Source: BOKV01 sp041397525
GTDB lineage: Bacteria > Pseudomonadota > Alphaproteobacteria > Rhizobiales > Rhizobiaceae
Length of the DNA stretch: 64,000 nt
Assembly (NCBI GenBank): GCA_041397525.1
Contig: JAWKWL010000007.1
Location: 144,671 to 208,670, forward strand
Direction of reading: 5' to 3'
Shown piece by piece: positions 26,822 to 35,918 of this stretch (position 1 is its first letter; each line of letters opens with the position of its first letter). Below the pieces are notes generated by a model. The model ran no database searches. It was not told the origin of the DNA and saw only the letters and a list, made by a program, of their open reading frames with translations. Both the position numbers and the translations under genes were made by a program.

Positions 26822-27709
26822 CTAACAAACCTTCCCGGCCATACATTTGTCTATGGGATCACTGTAGGCTGCATTGGGATCAGCAAGGCCTCGTGCACCG
26901 GGCATAATGAGTGCTTTAGGCACTACAATCCTATCGACCTCAATAGCCTTTTCAATCAGGGCCGCGAGCCTAATGCAGCTCGAGCAAGTTGCCTGTCCAT
27001 GGTACCCCGCTGTGCATCAAAATATTCTTGTCCCAAATCAGCACCTTTATCCACATACGCACTTCTTGCTGCAGAATGACTTTCAAGCGCCCAATCGACG
27101 GGGCTCATTGATGTTGTCGCCATGCTCTCGATTCCTGGGACAACGTCGGTGCAAGTGATTTGTGTAGTCTTCGACGCTTAGCCCAGTTTGGCTGATCAAG
27201 CCGCTGTCCACTCCGCAGGTTCTTCCTCGCTTCGCCAAAAAAGGTGACGGTGACCTTGTTGCCGCCCTGATCGCCGTCGCGTTCAATCGTGTGGAAAGGC
27301 TGATGAATATCACCCACCCAGTGGATGAGTCGCTTCAGTGCGTCGGCGCGATCAAAGACCCTTGCCTCTGGATCACGGATACGTGCCAGTTCTCGGCTGA
27401 TGGCTTCTATGATGCAATCGCCTTCGATCTCCACGGCGCAATCCCTTTGGGGGTCATAACTATCTTTGTCATAAGGTATATCCACATAATGCCAGCGTGA
27501 CGTTTCCGTGTGGCTGACCCGGTGCTCGTCGGCGAACACGGCTCCGGTTACCAGCGGAACACCAAACGGATTTCTCTCGCAGCTGATTTTGCCCCATCAC
27601 TTAATCGCGCCTCTGCCACCATTGCGACAATAACGTGGCCTTCCGGGCCCCAAGCTTTCGCTTGAGTCACCATACCGAACATCAACAGTATAGCTGCAAG
27701 CTTTTTCAT
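26822..27709 (-). pseudogene. S1/P1-type nuclease, frameshifted
   Basis: It starts after AGGAGG with MKKLAAILLMFGMVTQAKAW, a signal peptide ending before the mature Trp typical of S1/P1 nucleases (WGPEGH). Zinc-site segments follow: FADEHR, RWHYVDIPYDKDSYD, LIHWVGDIHQPFH and GDQGGN. The reading frame then shifts at least twice (near 27220 and 27150) before SPVDWALESHSAARS and the C-terminus (DPIDKCMAGKVC). An early stop also separates the N-terminus. Intact, it would be an exported single-strand nuclease. Confidence 0.8.
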
Positions 27710-27897
27710 TGCGTCCTCCTACAGTCCGAAAAAGTCCATTTATATCGCGCTGTACCTGCGTGTTGCACGCGCCTTCCCATGCCCTTTAACGACAGTTGAC
27801 CTTTACTCCGTCATGATTTTCCTGTTTGTGTCCGTCGTCAGATTTCTGGACAGACAGCTTGAGCTAAGCGAGTATTTGGCTCATCGGTTTGTTGATG

Positions 27898-28878
27898 TTA
27901 AGCGGCCTGCTTGCGGTGTTGCAAGCGCCGCAGGTTAATAGTGTTTTGTTTGATCCTTTCTCGTTGTTGCAGGATTTGTTCGGCTCGTCCGAAGTAGACG
28001 TCTGCGGGTGTCAGGTTTTGCAGGCTCTCGTGGTACCGGTGGTGATTGTAGTGGCTGATGAACTTGCCGATCTGCCCCTTGAGGTCGCCGGGGAGGAAGT
28101 AGTTTTCCAGAAGGATGCGGTTCTTCAAGGTCTGATGCCATCTCTCAATTTTGCCTTGGGTTTGTGGATGATAAGGTGCGCCACGGACATGATCCATGCC
28201 CTTGTCTTCCAACCATTCAGCCAGTTCGGTGGCGATGTAGCTGGAGCCATTGTCCGACAGCAGTCTTGGCCGGTGCCGGACATTGACCTGATCACAGCCT
28301 GAAGCCTGCAGGGCGAGTTCCAGCGTGTCGGTGACATCGCTGGCCTTCATGGTTGTGCACAGCTTCCAGGCGATCACGTATCGGCTGTAATCGTCCAATA
28401 TCGTGCTGAGGTAGAACCAGCCCCAGCCGATAACCTTCAAGTATGTGAAGTCGGTCTGCCAGAGCTGATTGGGTGCTGTGGTTTTGTCCCTGAACTCGTC
28501 AGCAGCCTTGATCACCACAAAGGCCGGACTGGTAATCAGGTCATGCGCCTTCAACAGCCGGTAAACACTGGCTTCCGAGACGAAGTAGCGTTTGGTGTCG
28601 GTAAACCTGACGGCCAGTTCCCGTGGCGAGAGTTCCGGCTCTTCAAGTGCCAGATCGACGATTTGCTCCCTGACATGATCGGGGATCCGGTTCCAAACCC
28701 GTGCAGGCATGGGAGCCTTGTCTTCCAAAGCATCCACGCCGCCAGTCTGGTATTTGTCATACCAGGCGTAGAAGGTTGAACGTGGAATGCCGAGTTTATC
28801 CAGCGTCTGTTTGGCGGGCAAATGCGATTGCTCAACCAGACGAATGATCTCAAGCTTCTCAGATGCGGGATACCTCAT
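27898..28878 (-). CDS. IS3-family transposase OrfB (DDE integrase domain)
   Basis: A 326-residue protein with an N-terminal helix-turn-helix (LPAKQTLDKLGIPRSTFYAW) and an rve integrase core. The catalytic acidic residues are in LWQTDFTYLK, LLSDNGSSYI and GKIERWHQTLKNR. The C-terminus (FGRAEQILQQRERIK) is typical of this IS3 branch. Its start overlaps the OrfA stop. This is the only complete OrfB in the window and may serve all four copies in trans. Confidence 0.95.
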   Translation of the reverse strand: MRYPASEKLEIIRLVEQSHLPAKQTLDKLGIPRSTFYAWYDKYQTGGVDALEDKAPMPARVWNRIPDHVREQIVDLALEEPELSPRELAVRFTDTKRYFVSEASVYRLLKAHDLITSPAFVVIKAADEFRDKTTAPNQLWQTDFTYLKVIGWGWFYLSTILDDYSRYVIAWKLCTTMKASDVTDTLELALQASGCDQVNVRHRPRLLSDNGSSYIATELAEWLEDKGMDHVRGAPYHPQTQGKIERWHQTLKNRILLENYFLPGDLKGQIGKFISHYNHHRYHESLQNLTPADVYFGRAEQILQQRERIKQNTINLRRLQHRKQAA

Positions 28879-29249
28879 TCTTCGTCTCCCCCATCCGTGA
28901 ACATGCTTTTTTTGAGAAGTCGAAGTTCCAGAGCCTGTTCGGCAACCACCTCCTTCAGGTCCCGGGCCTCCTTGCGAAGCCCTTTGACCTCATCGGTATT
29001 GGCTTCGCGCATGGTGTCCCCGGCCAGCCGCTTCTTGCCCGCCTCCATGAACTCCTTCGACCAGGAATAATACTGGCTCTGGGCAATACCTTCCTGACGG
29101 CAAAGTTCAGCAATGCTGTCCTCGCCACGAAGGCCAGCCAGCACGATACGTATCTTCTCTTCAGCAGAAAAACGTCGCCGGGTCTGGCGCTTGATGTCCT
29201 TCACAACCCGATCTGCATCATCGGTAAATCGTTCGCTCTTTCGTCTCAT
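28875..29249 (-). CDS. IS3-family transposase OrfA
   Basis: A 124-residue helix-turn-helix protein (RRRFSAEEKIRIVLAGLRGE, then ELCRQEGIAQSQYYSWSKEF) with a C-terminal leucine-containing coil (EVVAEQALELRLLKKS). GGAG precedes two adjacent ATGs; the second (29249) has the better spacing. It binds the IS ends in this family. Confidence 0.93.
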   Translation of the reverse strand: MRRKSERFTDDADRVVKDIKRQTRRRFSAEEKIRIVLAGLRGEDSIAELCRQEGIAQSQYYSWSKEFMEAGKKRLAGDTMREANTDEVKGLRKEARDLKEVVAEQALELRLLKKSMFTDGGDEE

Positions 29250-29336
29250 CATTTGCTCCTGAGTTAGCAAAGATGAGCCAAAATCACTCCCTTAAGCAAT
29301 CAACCCAATCTGTCCACTAAGCGCTGACGGTGTACA

Positions 29337-29590
29337 CGATGCGTGGCTTCGTCGGGGCCGGCGTGGGAACGGGATTCCTGGGCGATGAGACGATCCAGAC
29401 AAATCTCATCGGTTCAGCGACTGCTTTCGCGACCCAGGTACAGGGCGTCAACGACACTTTCGCCCGGTTGAGCGCTGGCTTCACCGCCGAGATCCAGGCT
29501 GGCCTGAAATTCTCGACTACCTATACCGGCACATTCGGCGAGGATCGTGAACAGCACACGCTCGGTGGCAAGCTGATCGCCAGCTTCTGA
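29337..29590 (+). pseudogene. Autotransporter beta-barrel, 3' end only
   Basis: Immediately after the IS end an open frame reads FVGAGVGTGFLGDETIQTNL, FARLSAGFTAEIQAGLKFST and TYTGTFGEDREQHTLGGKLI, ending in ASF-stop. Alternating strands and a terminal aromatic residue are typical of the last strands of an outer-membrane autotransporter barrel. The passenger and most of the barrel are missing at the IS junction. Confidence 0.65.
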
Positions 29591-29599
29591 CCGCGCAGA

Positions 29600-29770
29600 C
29601 CAGCCTTTCCGGATTGGGCGGGACCGACAGCAGAGGCAATAGGCGGTTAAAACCCGCCCTGTCCATGATGATGCGCAGCGGTCTGTGACAGTTCCGGTTG
29701 CCTCGAACCCAATCCACACCGGTTGTCCGTAGCTGGCAAGAGAAGCGGCCAGACGCCAAAAATCCTCTTG
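29600..29770 (-). pseudogene. IS110-family transposase remnant
   Basis: Two overlapping minus-strand frames together give VWIGFEATGN-CHRPLRIIMDRAGF, which resembles the conserved IS110 transposase core (GFEATGNYHRPL...). A one-base shift separates the two parts and the rest of the gene is absent. Boundaries are approximate. Confidence 0.4.
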
Positions 29771-29921
29771 CGTCTTCGTGATTTGTCAATCGGCGATGTC
29801 GCGTCCTGCGCGCAATGCGATGGCGACACAGAGGGTTGAACTTGTTGAATTGGTGACGGTCATGACCGGCCACCTCAGCGGTTTGGTTCATGCAAAAACC
29901 ACTGTGAAACCTGTGGTCCCG

Positions 29922-30053
29922 GACTTCTCCTGTACGGGAAAGCCTGCGGACAATGCCTGGATCGATTTGTTCAGCGGCAAATTCCGGGCTGAATGCCTGA
30001 ACCTGCATTGGTTTCTGACGCTTCGCGACATTCGCCAGAAGATGGAGGAATAG
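29922..30053 (+). pseudogene. IS3-family (IS407-like) OrfB C-terminal remnant
   Basis: The frame reads DFSCTGKPADNAWIDLFSGK, then FRAECLNLHWFLTLRDIRQK and stops. It matches the end of the IS407-group integrase domain (GKP-DNAFIESFNGKFRAECLN...), with the catalytic glutamate position replaced by aspartate (WIDLF). Nothing of the preceding domain is present. Confidence 0.65.
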
Positions 30054-30211
30054 CACCAATCAGTGCCATCAGTAACAAACTACCGAAATCGCGCATGAAT
30101 TGCCTCTGGCGCATCCGGCCCGCCAAGAGTTTCACCCCTGGGAAATTTCCCGGCCGGCTGTCCAAAATCACGAGCCCGACATTCTGTCAGCCCGGTTCCA
30201 ACACCAATCCC

Positions 30212-31036
30212 TCACGCGTCGCGTTTCATGATCCATTCGACTTCGGGCGCCGGGACAAACCGCCATTTGCGCAGCGGGCCTGCCATCACGTTGAGATAAT
30301 ACATCTCGAAACCGTATGGCGCACCGCAGGGATGGTGGCCGCGTGGCACCAGCACGACATCGCCGTCGCTGACCGCCATGGCTTCGTCGAGACTGCCATC
30401 ATCGGTGTAGACGCGCTGGATGCCAAAACCATTGGCAGGATTGAGCCGGTGGTAATAGGTCTCTTCCAGATAGGTGATGCGCGGGAAGTCATCCTCGTCG
30501 TGGCGGTGGCTTGGAAACGATGACCAGTGCCCTGCCGGCGTGAACACCTCCGTCACCAGCAGGCTGTCGCAATAGTCCTCGTTTTCCATGGCGATATTGT
30601 TGATGTGGCGCGTATTCGTACCCTTGCCGCGCGCAGTTAGCGTGATGCCGTCGGGGCCGATGCGCCGCGCCTCGTGCCCACCCATGCCCGGTGCCGAGCA
30701 GACCGCAATGACGCAATCGGTTTCCGCTGTCGCCTGCCAGTCGGTTCCGTTCGGCAGATAGAGGCAATGTGGCGCCGTCTTCTGGAACACGCTCATCCGC
30801 TCGCCGAGCACACCCCAGTCCCGGCCCGCGCCGGTGAGTGCCGCTTTGCCTTCGACCATCACCAGGATCACTTCGCGTCCGCCCGTCGCCTCGGCTGCAG
30901 TTTCGCCTGCCCGCAGGCGATAGAGCGAGAAGCCGACATAGGCCCAGGCTTGCGATTTGGGACCCTTGGCGTTTTCGACGCTGATATCATGTACCTTGCC
31001 ATAAGCCGCTACCGGCTTGCGCAGCAGATCGCCCAT
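30212..31036 (-). CDS. iolB: IolB, 5-deoxy-glucuronate isomerase
   Basis: IolB converts 5-deoxy-glucuronate to 2-deoxy-5-keto-gluconate in myo-inositol breakdown. The 274-residue cupin-type protein has the metal-binding histidine/glutamate cluster in FPSHRHDEDDFPRITYLEETYYHRL. The ATG at 31036 has GGAGGG upstream and lies one base after the iolD stop. The gene ends the iolG-iolD-iolB operon in this window. Confidence 0.93.
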   Translation of the reverse strand: MGDLLRKPVAAYGKVHDISVENAKGPKSQAWAYVGFSLYRLRAGETAAEATGGREVILVMVEGKAALTGAGRDWGVLGERMSVFQKTAPHCLYLPNGTDWQATAETDCVIAVCSAPGMGGHEARRIGPDGITLTARGKGTNTRHINNIAMENEDYCDSLLVTEVFTPAGHWSSFPSHRHDEDDFPRITYLEETYYHRLNPANGFGIQRVYTDDGSLDEAMAVSDGDVVLVPRGHHPCGAPYGFEMYYLNVMAGPLRKWRFVPAPEVEWIMKRDA

Positions 31037-31037
31037 G

Positions 31038-32867
31038 TTACCCTCCCCGCTTGCGGATCGCCTGTTCATAGGCCTTGCGTTTTTCTCTCACCGTTTCACG
31101 CTCGCTCACTTCCGGCACCGCGACCTCCCACCAGGTCCCGCCATGCGGCGTCGAGGGATAGGGGTCGGTGTCAATGACGATCACATAAGGGCCCTTGATC
31201 ATGTGGCGTTTGGCAAGTGCGGCTTCGAGTTCACCAATCGAGCCGACCTTCAGCGACGTAGCGCCCATGGCCTCGGCATGTTTGGCAAAATCGATTGCCG
31301 AAGGCTGCTCATGGACGGCGTCCTTCAGGAGATTGTTGAACTCCGCGCCGCCCGTGCCCATCTGCAGCCGGTTGATGCAGCCAAAGCCGCGATTGTCGGT
31401 AACGACGACAGTGAAGGAAATCCCCATCATTGCGGCCGTTGCCATTTCCGAATTGGCCATCATGTAGGTGCCATCCCCGGTAAAGCAGATCACGTCACGC
31501 TCCGGCTCGGCCATCTTGATGCCCATGGCTCCAGCAATCTCATAGCCCATGCAGGAGAAGCCATATTCCATGTGGTAGGAACCGGGGCGGCCTGCCTTCC
31601 ACAATTTGTGCAATTCGCCGGGCATGGTGCCTGCGGCGCACATCGCGACCGTGTCCTTGTTCGCCGCGCGCTGCACGGCGCCAACCACCTGCATGTCGGT
31701 GGCAAGCGCATTGCCGTCGCCCGGCGCATCGCTCAGCGGGTCAACGCTCGCGAACCAGTTTGCCTTTGCCGCAACCGTGTCACATCCTGCCTTGTATGAT
31801 CCCAGCGCCTGTCCCAGCTCCGCAAGACCCGCTCTGGCATCCGCCAGTAATGGCACGGCACCATGCTTTTGCGCGTCATAAGCCTGGACATTCAGGCTGA
31901 CCAGCGTCTGGGCAGACTTGCCGAACAGGTTCCATGAACCGGTTGTGAAATCCTGGAAGCGGGTGCCGACACCCAGAACCAGATCGGCATGTTCCAGGGC
32001 GGCATTGGCAGGTTCGCCTCCCGTCACCCCTACCGGGCCGAGATTGAGCGGATGATCCCAGGCGAGTGCGGACTTGCCTGCCTGGGTTTCACAGACCGGA
32101 ATATTGTGCGCTTCAGCGAATGCCTGCAACGTTGCGCAGGCATCCGAATAATGCACCCCGCCGCCTGCAACGATTACCGGGCGTTTCGCCTTGCCGATGG
32201 CTGCGGCAACGCTCGCCAGTTCACTGGCATCGGGGCGAATGCGGCGCTGGCGCCAGGTCCGTACTTCGAAGAAGCTGAGCGGATAGTCATAGGCTTCGGC
32301 CTGTGTGTCCTGGCAGAAGGCAAGCGTGACCGGTCCGCATTCGGCCGGATCGGTCATCGTCCGGAAGGCTCGCGGCAAGGCAGTGAGCAAATGCTCCGGC
32401 CTGCTGATGCGATCAAAATAGCGGCTCACAGGCCTGAAACAGTCATTGGCGCTCACCGTGCCATCGCCAAAATTCTCGATCTGCTGCAAGACCGGATCGG
32501 GACCGCGCGTGGCAAAGACGTCCCCCGGCAACAGCAGCACCGGCAGGCGGTTGACATGGGCAAGCGCTGCCGCCGTTACCATGTTCGTTGCACCGGGTCC
32601 GATGGAGGAAGTCACGGCCATCGCGCGCTTGCGGCGCAACTGCTTGGCATAGGCGATTGCCGCATGTGCCATGGTCTGCTCATTGTGGCCGCGCCAGGTT
32701 GGCAAAGTCTCTCGAATGCCATGCAGAGCCTCACCAAGGCCTGCAACATTGCCATGGCCGAAGATCGCCCAGACACCTGCGATGAACGGTTCGCCATCCT
32801 CGTTCATCTGTGCAGCGAGATAGCGCACCAGCGCCTGTGCCGCCGTCAGCCGGATCGTTCCACCCAT
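31038..32867 (-). CDS. iolD: IolD, 3D-(3,5/4)-trihydroxycyclohexane-1,2-dione hydrolase
   Basis: A 609-residue ThDP-dependent enzyme that opens the inositol-derived ring. Visible features are the N-terminal catalytic region (VWAIFGHGNVAGLGEALH), the central domain and the ThDP motif GDGTYMMANSEMATAAMMGI followed by TDNRGFGCI. GGGAGG precedes tandem ATGs at 32870 and 32867; the second has the better spacing. The frame is open much further upstream, but this overlaps iolG. It follows iolG by 52 bases. Confidence 0.94.
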   Translation of the reverse strand: MGGTIRLTAAQALVRYLAAQMNEDGEPFIAGVWAIFGHGNVAGLGEALHGIRETLPTWRGHNEQTMAHAAIAYAKQLRRKRAMAVTSSIGPGATNMVTAAALAHVNRLPVLLLPGDVFATRGPDPVLQQIENFGDGTVSANDCFRPVSRYFDRISRPEHLLTALPRAFRTMTDPAECGPVTLAFCQDTQAEAYDYPLSFFEVRTWRQRRIRPDASELASVAAAIGKAKRPVIVAGGGVHYSDACATLQAFAEAHNIPVCETQAGKSALAWDHPLNLGPVGVTGGEPANAALEHADLVLGVGTRFQDFTTGSWNLFGKSAQTLVSLNVQAYDAQKHGAVPLLADARAGLAELGQALGSYKAGCDTVAAKANWFASVDPLSDAPGDGNALATDMQVVGAVQRAANKDTVAMCAAGTMPGELHKLWKAGRPGSYHMEYGFSCMGYEIAGAMGIKMAEPERDVICFTGDGTYMMANSEMATAAMMGISFTVVVTDNRGFGCINRLQMGTGGAEFNNLLKDAVHEQPSAIDFAKHAEAMGATSLKVGSIGELEAALAKRHMIKGPYVIVIDTDPYPSTPHGGTWWEVAVPEVSERETVREKRKAYEQAIRKRGG

Positions 32868-32919
32868 CATTTCCTCCCTTTGGAAATTCCCAAATATCAT
32901 GCGTCCGAGCGAGCGGTGA

Positions 32920-33915
32920 TCATACCTCGTCGAGACGCACCGGCTTGCCCGTCGCGTGCGAACGGTTGGCGGCTTCGGCCATGGCAAGCGCGACCACACC
33001 GTCATCAAGCGTCACGGGGAAGTCCGACTTGGTGTTGACGGCATCAACAAACGCTGCCCATTCGGCGGCATAGGCCGGCATGTAGCGCTCCAGGAAAAAA
33101 TAGGTCGGCTTGGCCGAAACCACTCCCCCTGCGGTCGATTTTACGACCGTGTTTTCCAGCATGTTCTGTGCTTGCAAAAGGCCCTGCGATCCAAGCAACT
33201 CAACGCGCTGGTCATAACCATAAACGGCACGGCGCGAGTTCTTGATGACGGCGATCTTGCCATCGCCATAAGTCAGGGTAACAACCGCGGTATCAACGTC
33301 GCCGGCCTTGCCAATCTCGGGGTCGATAATCGACGAACCAATGGCCGAGACGCTGATCGGTGCTTCACCCATGATGAAATTCGCCATGTCGAAGTCATGG
33401 ATCATCATGTCCCGGAACAGCCCGCCCGACACCTTGACATAGGCAACCGGCGGGGGAGCCGGGTCAAAGGACGTGATGGACAGAAGCTCCGGCTTGCCGA
33501 TTTCACCAGATTCAAGGGAACGCTTGAGCGTGCCGAAATTCGGGTCAAAGCGACGGTTGAAGCCGATCATCACCGGCCTGCCGCTGGCGTTCACGGTCTT
33601 CTGGCACTTGCGCGCACGCTCGAGGCTGAGGTCAACCGGCTTTTCGCAAAGCACGGCCTTGCCAGCGGCAGTCGCGGCTTCAATCAGGTCAGAATGCGTA
33701 TCCGTTGACGTCGCGATAAGCACTGCATCTATCGACTTGTCCGCCATGATCTCTTCATTGCTGCGTACTTCGGCACCATACTGATGCGCCAGCTTTTCGG
33801 CGCTGGCCGCCACATAGTCGGAAACAGCAACAAGCCTGCTACCCGGATGGGTCGTTATCGCTGTTGCATGAACGCCTGCAATACGGCCTGCACCCAAAAG
33901 TCCAACATTGAGCAT
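32920..33915 (-). CDS. iolG: IolG, inositol 2-dehydrogenase (Gfo/Idh/MocA family)
   Basis: The 331-residue NAD-dependent dehydrogenase oxidises myo-inositol to 2-keto-inositol. It shows the Rossmann motif GLLGAGRIAGVHA, the CEKPVDLS motif with catalytic lysine, and GLFRDMMIHDFDMANFI with the conserved aspartate and histidine. ATG 33915 is preceded by a weak GGAA. No inositol transporter or IolE/IolC is present nearby, so the rest of the pathway must be elsewhere. Two decayed polyol dehydrogenase genes lie directly upstream on the same strand. Confidence 0.9.
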   Translation of the reverse strand: MLNVGLLGAGRIAGVHATAITTHPGSRLVAVSDYVAASAEKLAHQYGAEVRSNEEIMADKSIDAVLIATSTDTHSDLIEAATAAGKAVLCEKPVDLSLERARKCQKTVNASGRPVMIGFNRRFDPNFGTLKRSLESGEIGKPELLSITSFDPAPPPVAYVKVSGGLFRDMMIHDFDMANFIMGEAPISVSAIGSSIIDPEIGKAGDVDTAVVTLTYGDGKIAVIKNSRRAVYGYDQRVELLGSQGLLQAQNMLENTVVKSTAGGVVSAKPTYFFLERYMPAYAAEWAAFVDAVNTKSDFPVTLDDGVVALAMAEAANRSHATGKPVRLDEV

Positions 33916-34113
33916 TTTCGTTTTCCACAAGGCGGCAGTTGCGCCGTATCGTTAGAGTGAGAACGGTATTCGTCCGGCTGTGCCGAGGTGAAACTCGTGC
34001 ACAGTGCATGTTCGCTTGCTGCTTTAGCAGTGACGCAGGCTTGGTGGAAGTGCTCCTGGAAACATCATCATGCTCGTCGTCGCTGATCGGAACAAGAATG
34101 TCGATCAACGAGG

Positions 34114-34643
34114 TCATGAATTTGTGGAGGAAACCGATGAGAATGGATGCATTGTGAAAACTGGATTCCAATTCAAATGTCTGACCAATGCCACCAACAC
34201 CGGAGCATTTCCCCGGGAATGCCTCCACAACAAGGCACCTGTGGCAGCCCACAGTTGCATTTGAACTTTCAAACTGCCGGCCGGCTTCTTGCCGGTCATG
34301 ATTTCGGCCATGCCCTCTAGCGGAACACGATGGGTGACCAGTTCCGCAATTGCCGACCCTATGGACTCCATGTCCGATAGCGCTTGCGGAATGTTGTGGT
34401 TGAGCGAGTGTGTGCCGAAGATTGCCAATTGCCGCCTGAATATCTCGAAGGGCGAAATCTCGACCCTTGCATCCTGCCTGCAGACGCCGAAAAACAGGGC
34501 CGCTCCACCATTGGCCACATGGTTCAGGAGCTGCGATGCAACATTCGCATGAACGCGCACCAACTCCTCGCCATGACCGGCAACGGGATCAGGCAGTTCG
34601 GCAATCTGGACCCTGCCTTTTCGGGAAAAAAGATTGCCCGCAT
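34114..34643 (-). pseudogene. Zinc-type polyol dehydrogenase (MDR family), internally deleted
   Basis: The start MRAIFFPEK, after a one-base shift, continues GRVQIAELPDPVAGHGEELV-RVHANV, a normal MDR N-terminus. The sequence then jumps straight to a C-terminal part: NHVANGGAALFFGVC, SPFEIFRRQLAIFGTHSLNH and GKKPAGSLKVQMQL. About 200 residues, including the zinc and NAD sites, are absent. The frame runs on past the expected C-terminus. It was likely a sorbitol- or arabinitol-type dehydrogenase. Confidence 0.7.
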
Positions 34644-34648
34644 TGGTG

Positions 34649-35086
34649 CTAACTTCCGAGATAGGCCGTCATTGCCCTCTCAATGCCGTCGGCCCAGATC
34701 ATGTTTAGCCATCTGGCGAAGGCATCGGCAAAGACCGGTTTGTCGGCGAGATCTCCATAATATTGGTGCATCTCGAGCCATGCACGGGGATTGTCCCTGG
34801 CTTTGCGCGCAACGGCAACCAGCTCATCCCAGAACGGGTCATTGGGCTCAAAAATCGCGCCATTCTCGCGCGTTCCATGGCACATCCGGCACCATGCAGC
34901 TTCAACCAGCGCCAGACCCTCGACAGGGGCTCCTGCTGCAACCGCCTCGCGGATGGTGGGAATCACCATTCCGGGATGCCGGGAAGACCCGTCAAATGCA
35001 ATACGGCGCGCAGTGTCGACAATTGCCGGATTGGAGAAGCGGCAGGGCCGCGGGCTCGCCATCGACATCCCGCCCCTCGCTCGCAA
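34649..35086 (-). pseudogene. Mannitol dehydrogenase family, C-terminal fragment
   Basis: About 135 residues match the C-terminal domain of mannitol/fructuronate dehydrogenases: FSNPAIVDTARRIAFDGSSR, VEGLALVEAAWCRMCHGTRE, NDPFWDELVAVARKARDNPR and a terminal ADGIERAMTAYLGS. The NAD-binding half is missing. Its stop lies six bases before the MDR remnant, so the two were once one polyol operon ahead of iolG. Confidence 0.75.
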
Positions 35087-35426
35087 CTATGGCAATATTG
35101 AGCATCTTGTGCTGGTTGTCGCCACGCTCGATCATTGCTGACAACTGTGCAGGTTTACCTGCCATCGAATCCACTGCCTCGCGGTAACTGATCTGGCCGG
35201 CAGTGCTGTAAACCACCGGTTTTGATGGCCCCTCGCCTGTCCTTGGCGCAATATCGCGTCGTGCGGAACGACTGCCTGTTGCCTCGACCTCGCGACTCGC
35301 TTCCACGGAAAACAGGAATCGGGAAGTCGAGCCCTCGCCAGCACCAGCCGGGGAGCGGCTCTTGCCTGTTCCAGCCGCCGCGCTGCGGCTTGCCAGGCCT
35401 GAATTGCTGCCAATCTTGTTGGTCAT
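34992..35426 (-). CDS. Unassigned open frame upstream of the dehydrogenase remnants
   Basis: A 144-codon frame starting MTNKIGSNSGLASRSAAAGT, rich in Ser, Arg, Gly and Ala, with ISYREAVDSMAGKPAQLSAM later on. It overlaps the mannitol dehydrogenase fragment in another frame over the last 95 bases, so its 3' part at least is probably not real. I recognise no family. A weak GGAAAG precedes the ATG. Confidence 0.2.
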   Translation of the reverse strand: MTNKIGSNSGLASRSAAAGTGKSRSPAGAGEGSTSRFLFSVEASREVEATGSRSARRDIAPRTGEGPSKPVVYSTAGQISYREAVDSMAGKPAQLSAMIERGDNQHKMLNIAIVASEGRDVDGEPAALPLLQSGNCRHCAPYCI

Positions 35427-35438
35427 GAGACTTTCCAA

Positions 35439-35918
35439 TTCCTGTGCAATGCAAATCCGGAACAGATCCGGCTTTCGCCTTTATGGAAAACATCGCACAC
35501 AATTCACAAAGTCTGTTTAACGAATCAGGCGCGATGTGCATATCGATGCAGACTACGCATGGCATGTGGTTCAATACCAATGACACTAGGTAGCATGGCA
35601 AGCCGAACAGCGCGGTAAATTCCGCTCAAATCGCGGAATTGTCAGGTGATTACCGTATCAATACACCCCACATGCCCGCTGCCTTGAGCAACCTGTCAGT
35701 GGAGGCAAGATCATGCTCGGTTGCGACGCGTCGCAACCTGAAAGCGCAATTGGTTGCACCATGTCGCGATCTGCAGTATCAATGGCCATCAGGTAAACGG
35801 TGATCGGCATTCCAAATCAGAACCGGTATTTCGGGTAATGTCACCACCTTTTACTTTTGGTCATTCCAGTGCCACTATCATGCTTGTTTATTACAGTCGC
35901 GCACAACAGGATTGAGCC
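35439..35918. other. Gap upstream of the serralysin gene
   Basis: About 480 bases without a convincing gene. It holds the 20-bp palindrome at 35719-35738 and, presumably, the promoter of the RTX protease. Confidence 0.5.
35719..35738. repeat. Perfect 20-bp palindrome upstream of the serralysin gene
   Basis: GGTTGCGACGCGTCGCAACC reads identically on both strands with no spacer. It lies 181 bases before the protease start. A dimeric regulator site is the simplest reading; no family is assigned. Confidence 0.7.

Larger units (their letters stand above)
27829..29336 (-). mobile_element. IS3-family element, copy 4 (intact, 1508 bp)
   Basis: Imperfect terminal inverted repeats TGTCCGTCGTCAGATTTCTG / TGTACACCGTCAGCGCTTAG bound two intact frames, OrfA and OrfB, in ATGA overlap. 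A seven-A run in OrfA (28907-28913 on the minus strand) could allow a -1 shift, since the -1 frame is open from there into OrfB. No target duplication is seen: the left flank is the S1/P1 gene region and the right flank an autotransporter fragment, suggesting rearrangement between copies. Confidence 0.95.

Noticed and set aside
16960..29270. Three diverged transposases or a CRISPR-like repeat array
   Set aside because: The recurring blocks are copies of a single IS3 element with shared ends, not a spaced repeat array.
11955..30212. Direct repeat of the tRNA-Gln 3' end as a right attachment site
   Set aside because: I scanned by eye for GGTTCGAATCC and TTCCCCAGCCA further along the island and saw no second copy, so no att site is claimed.
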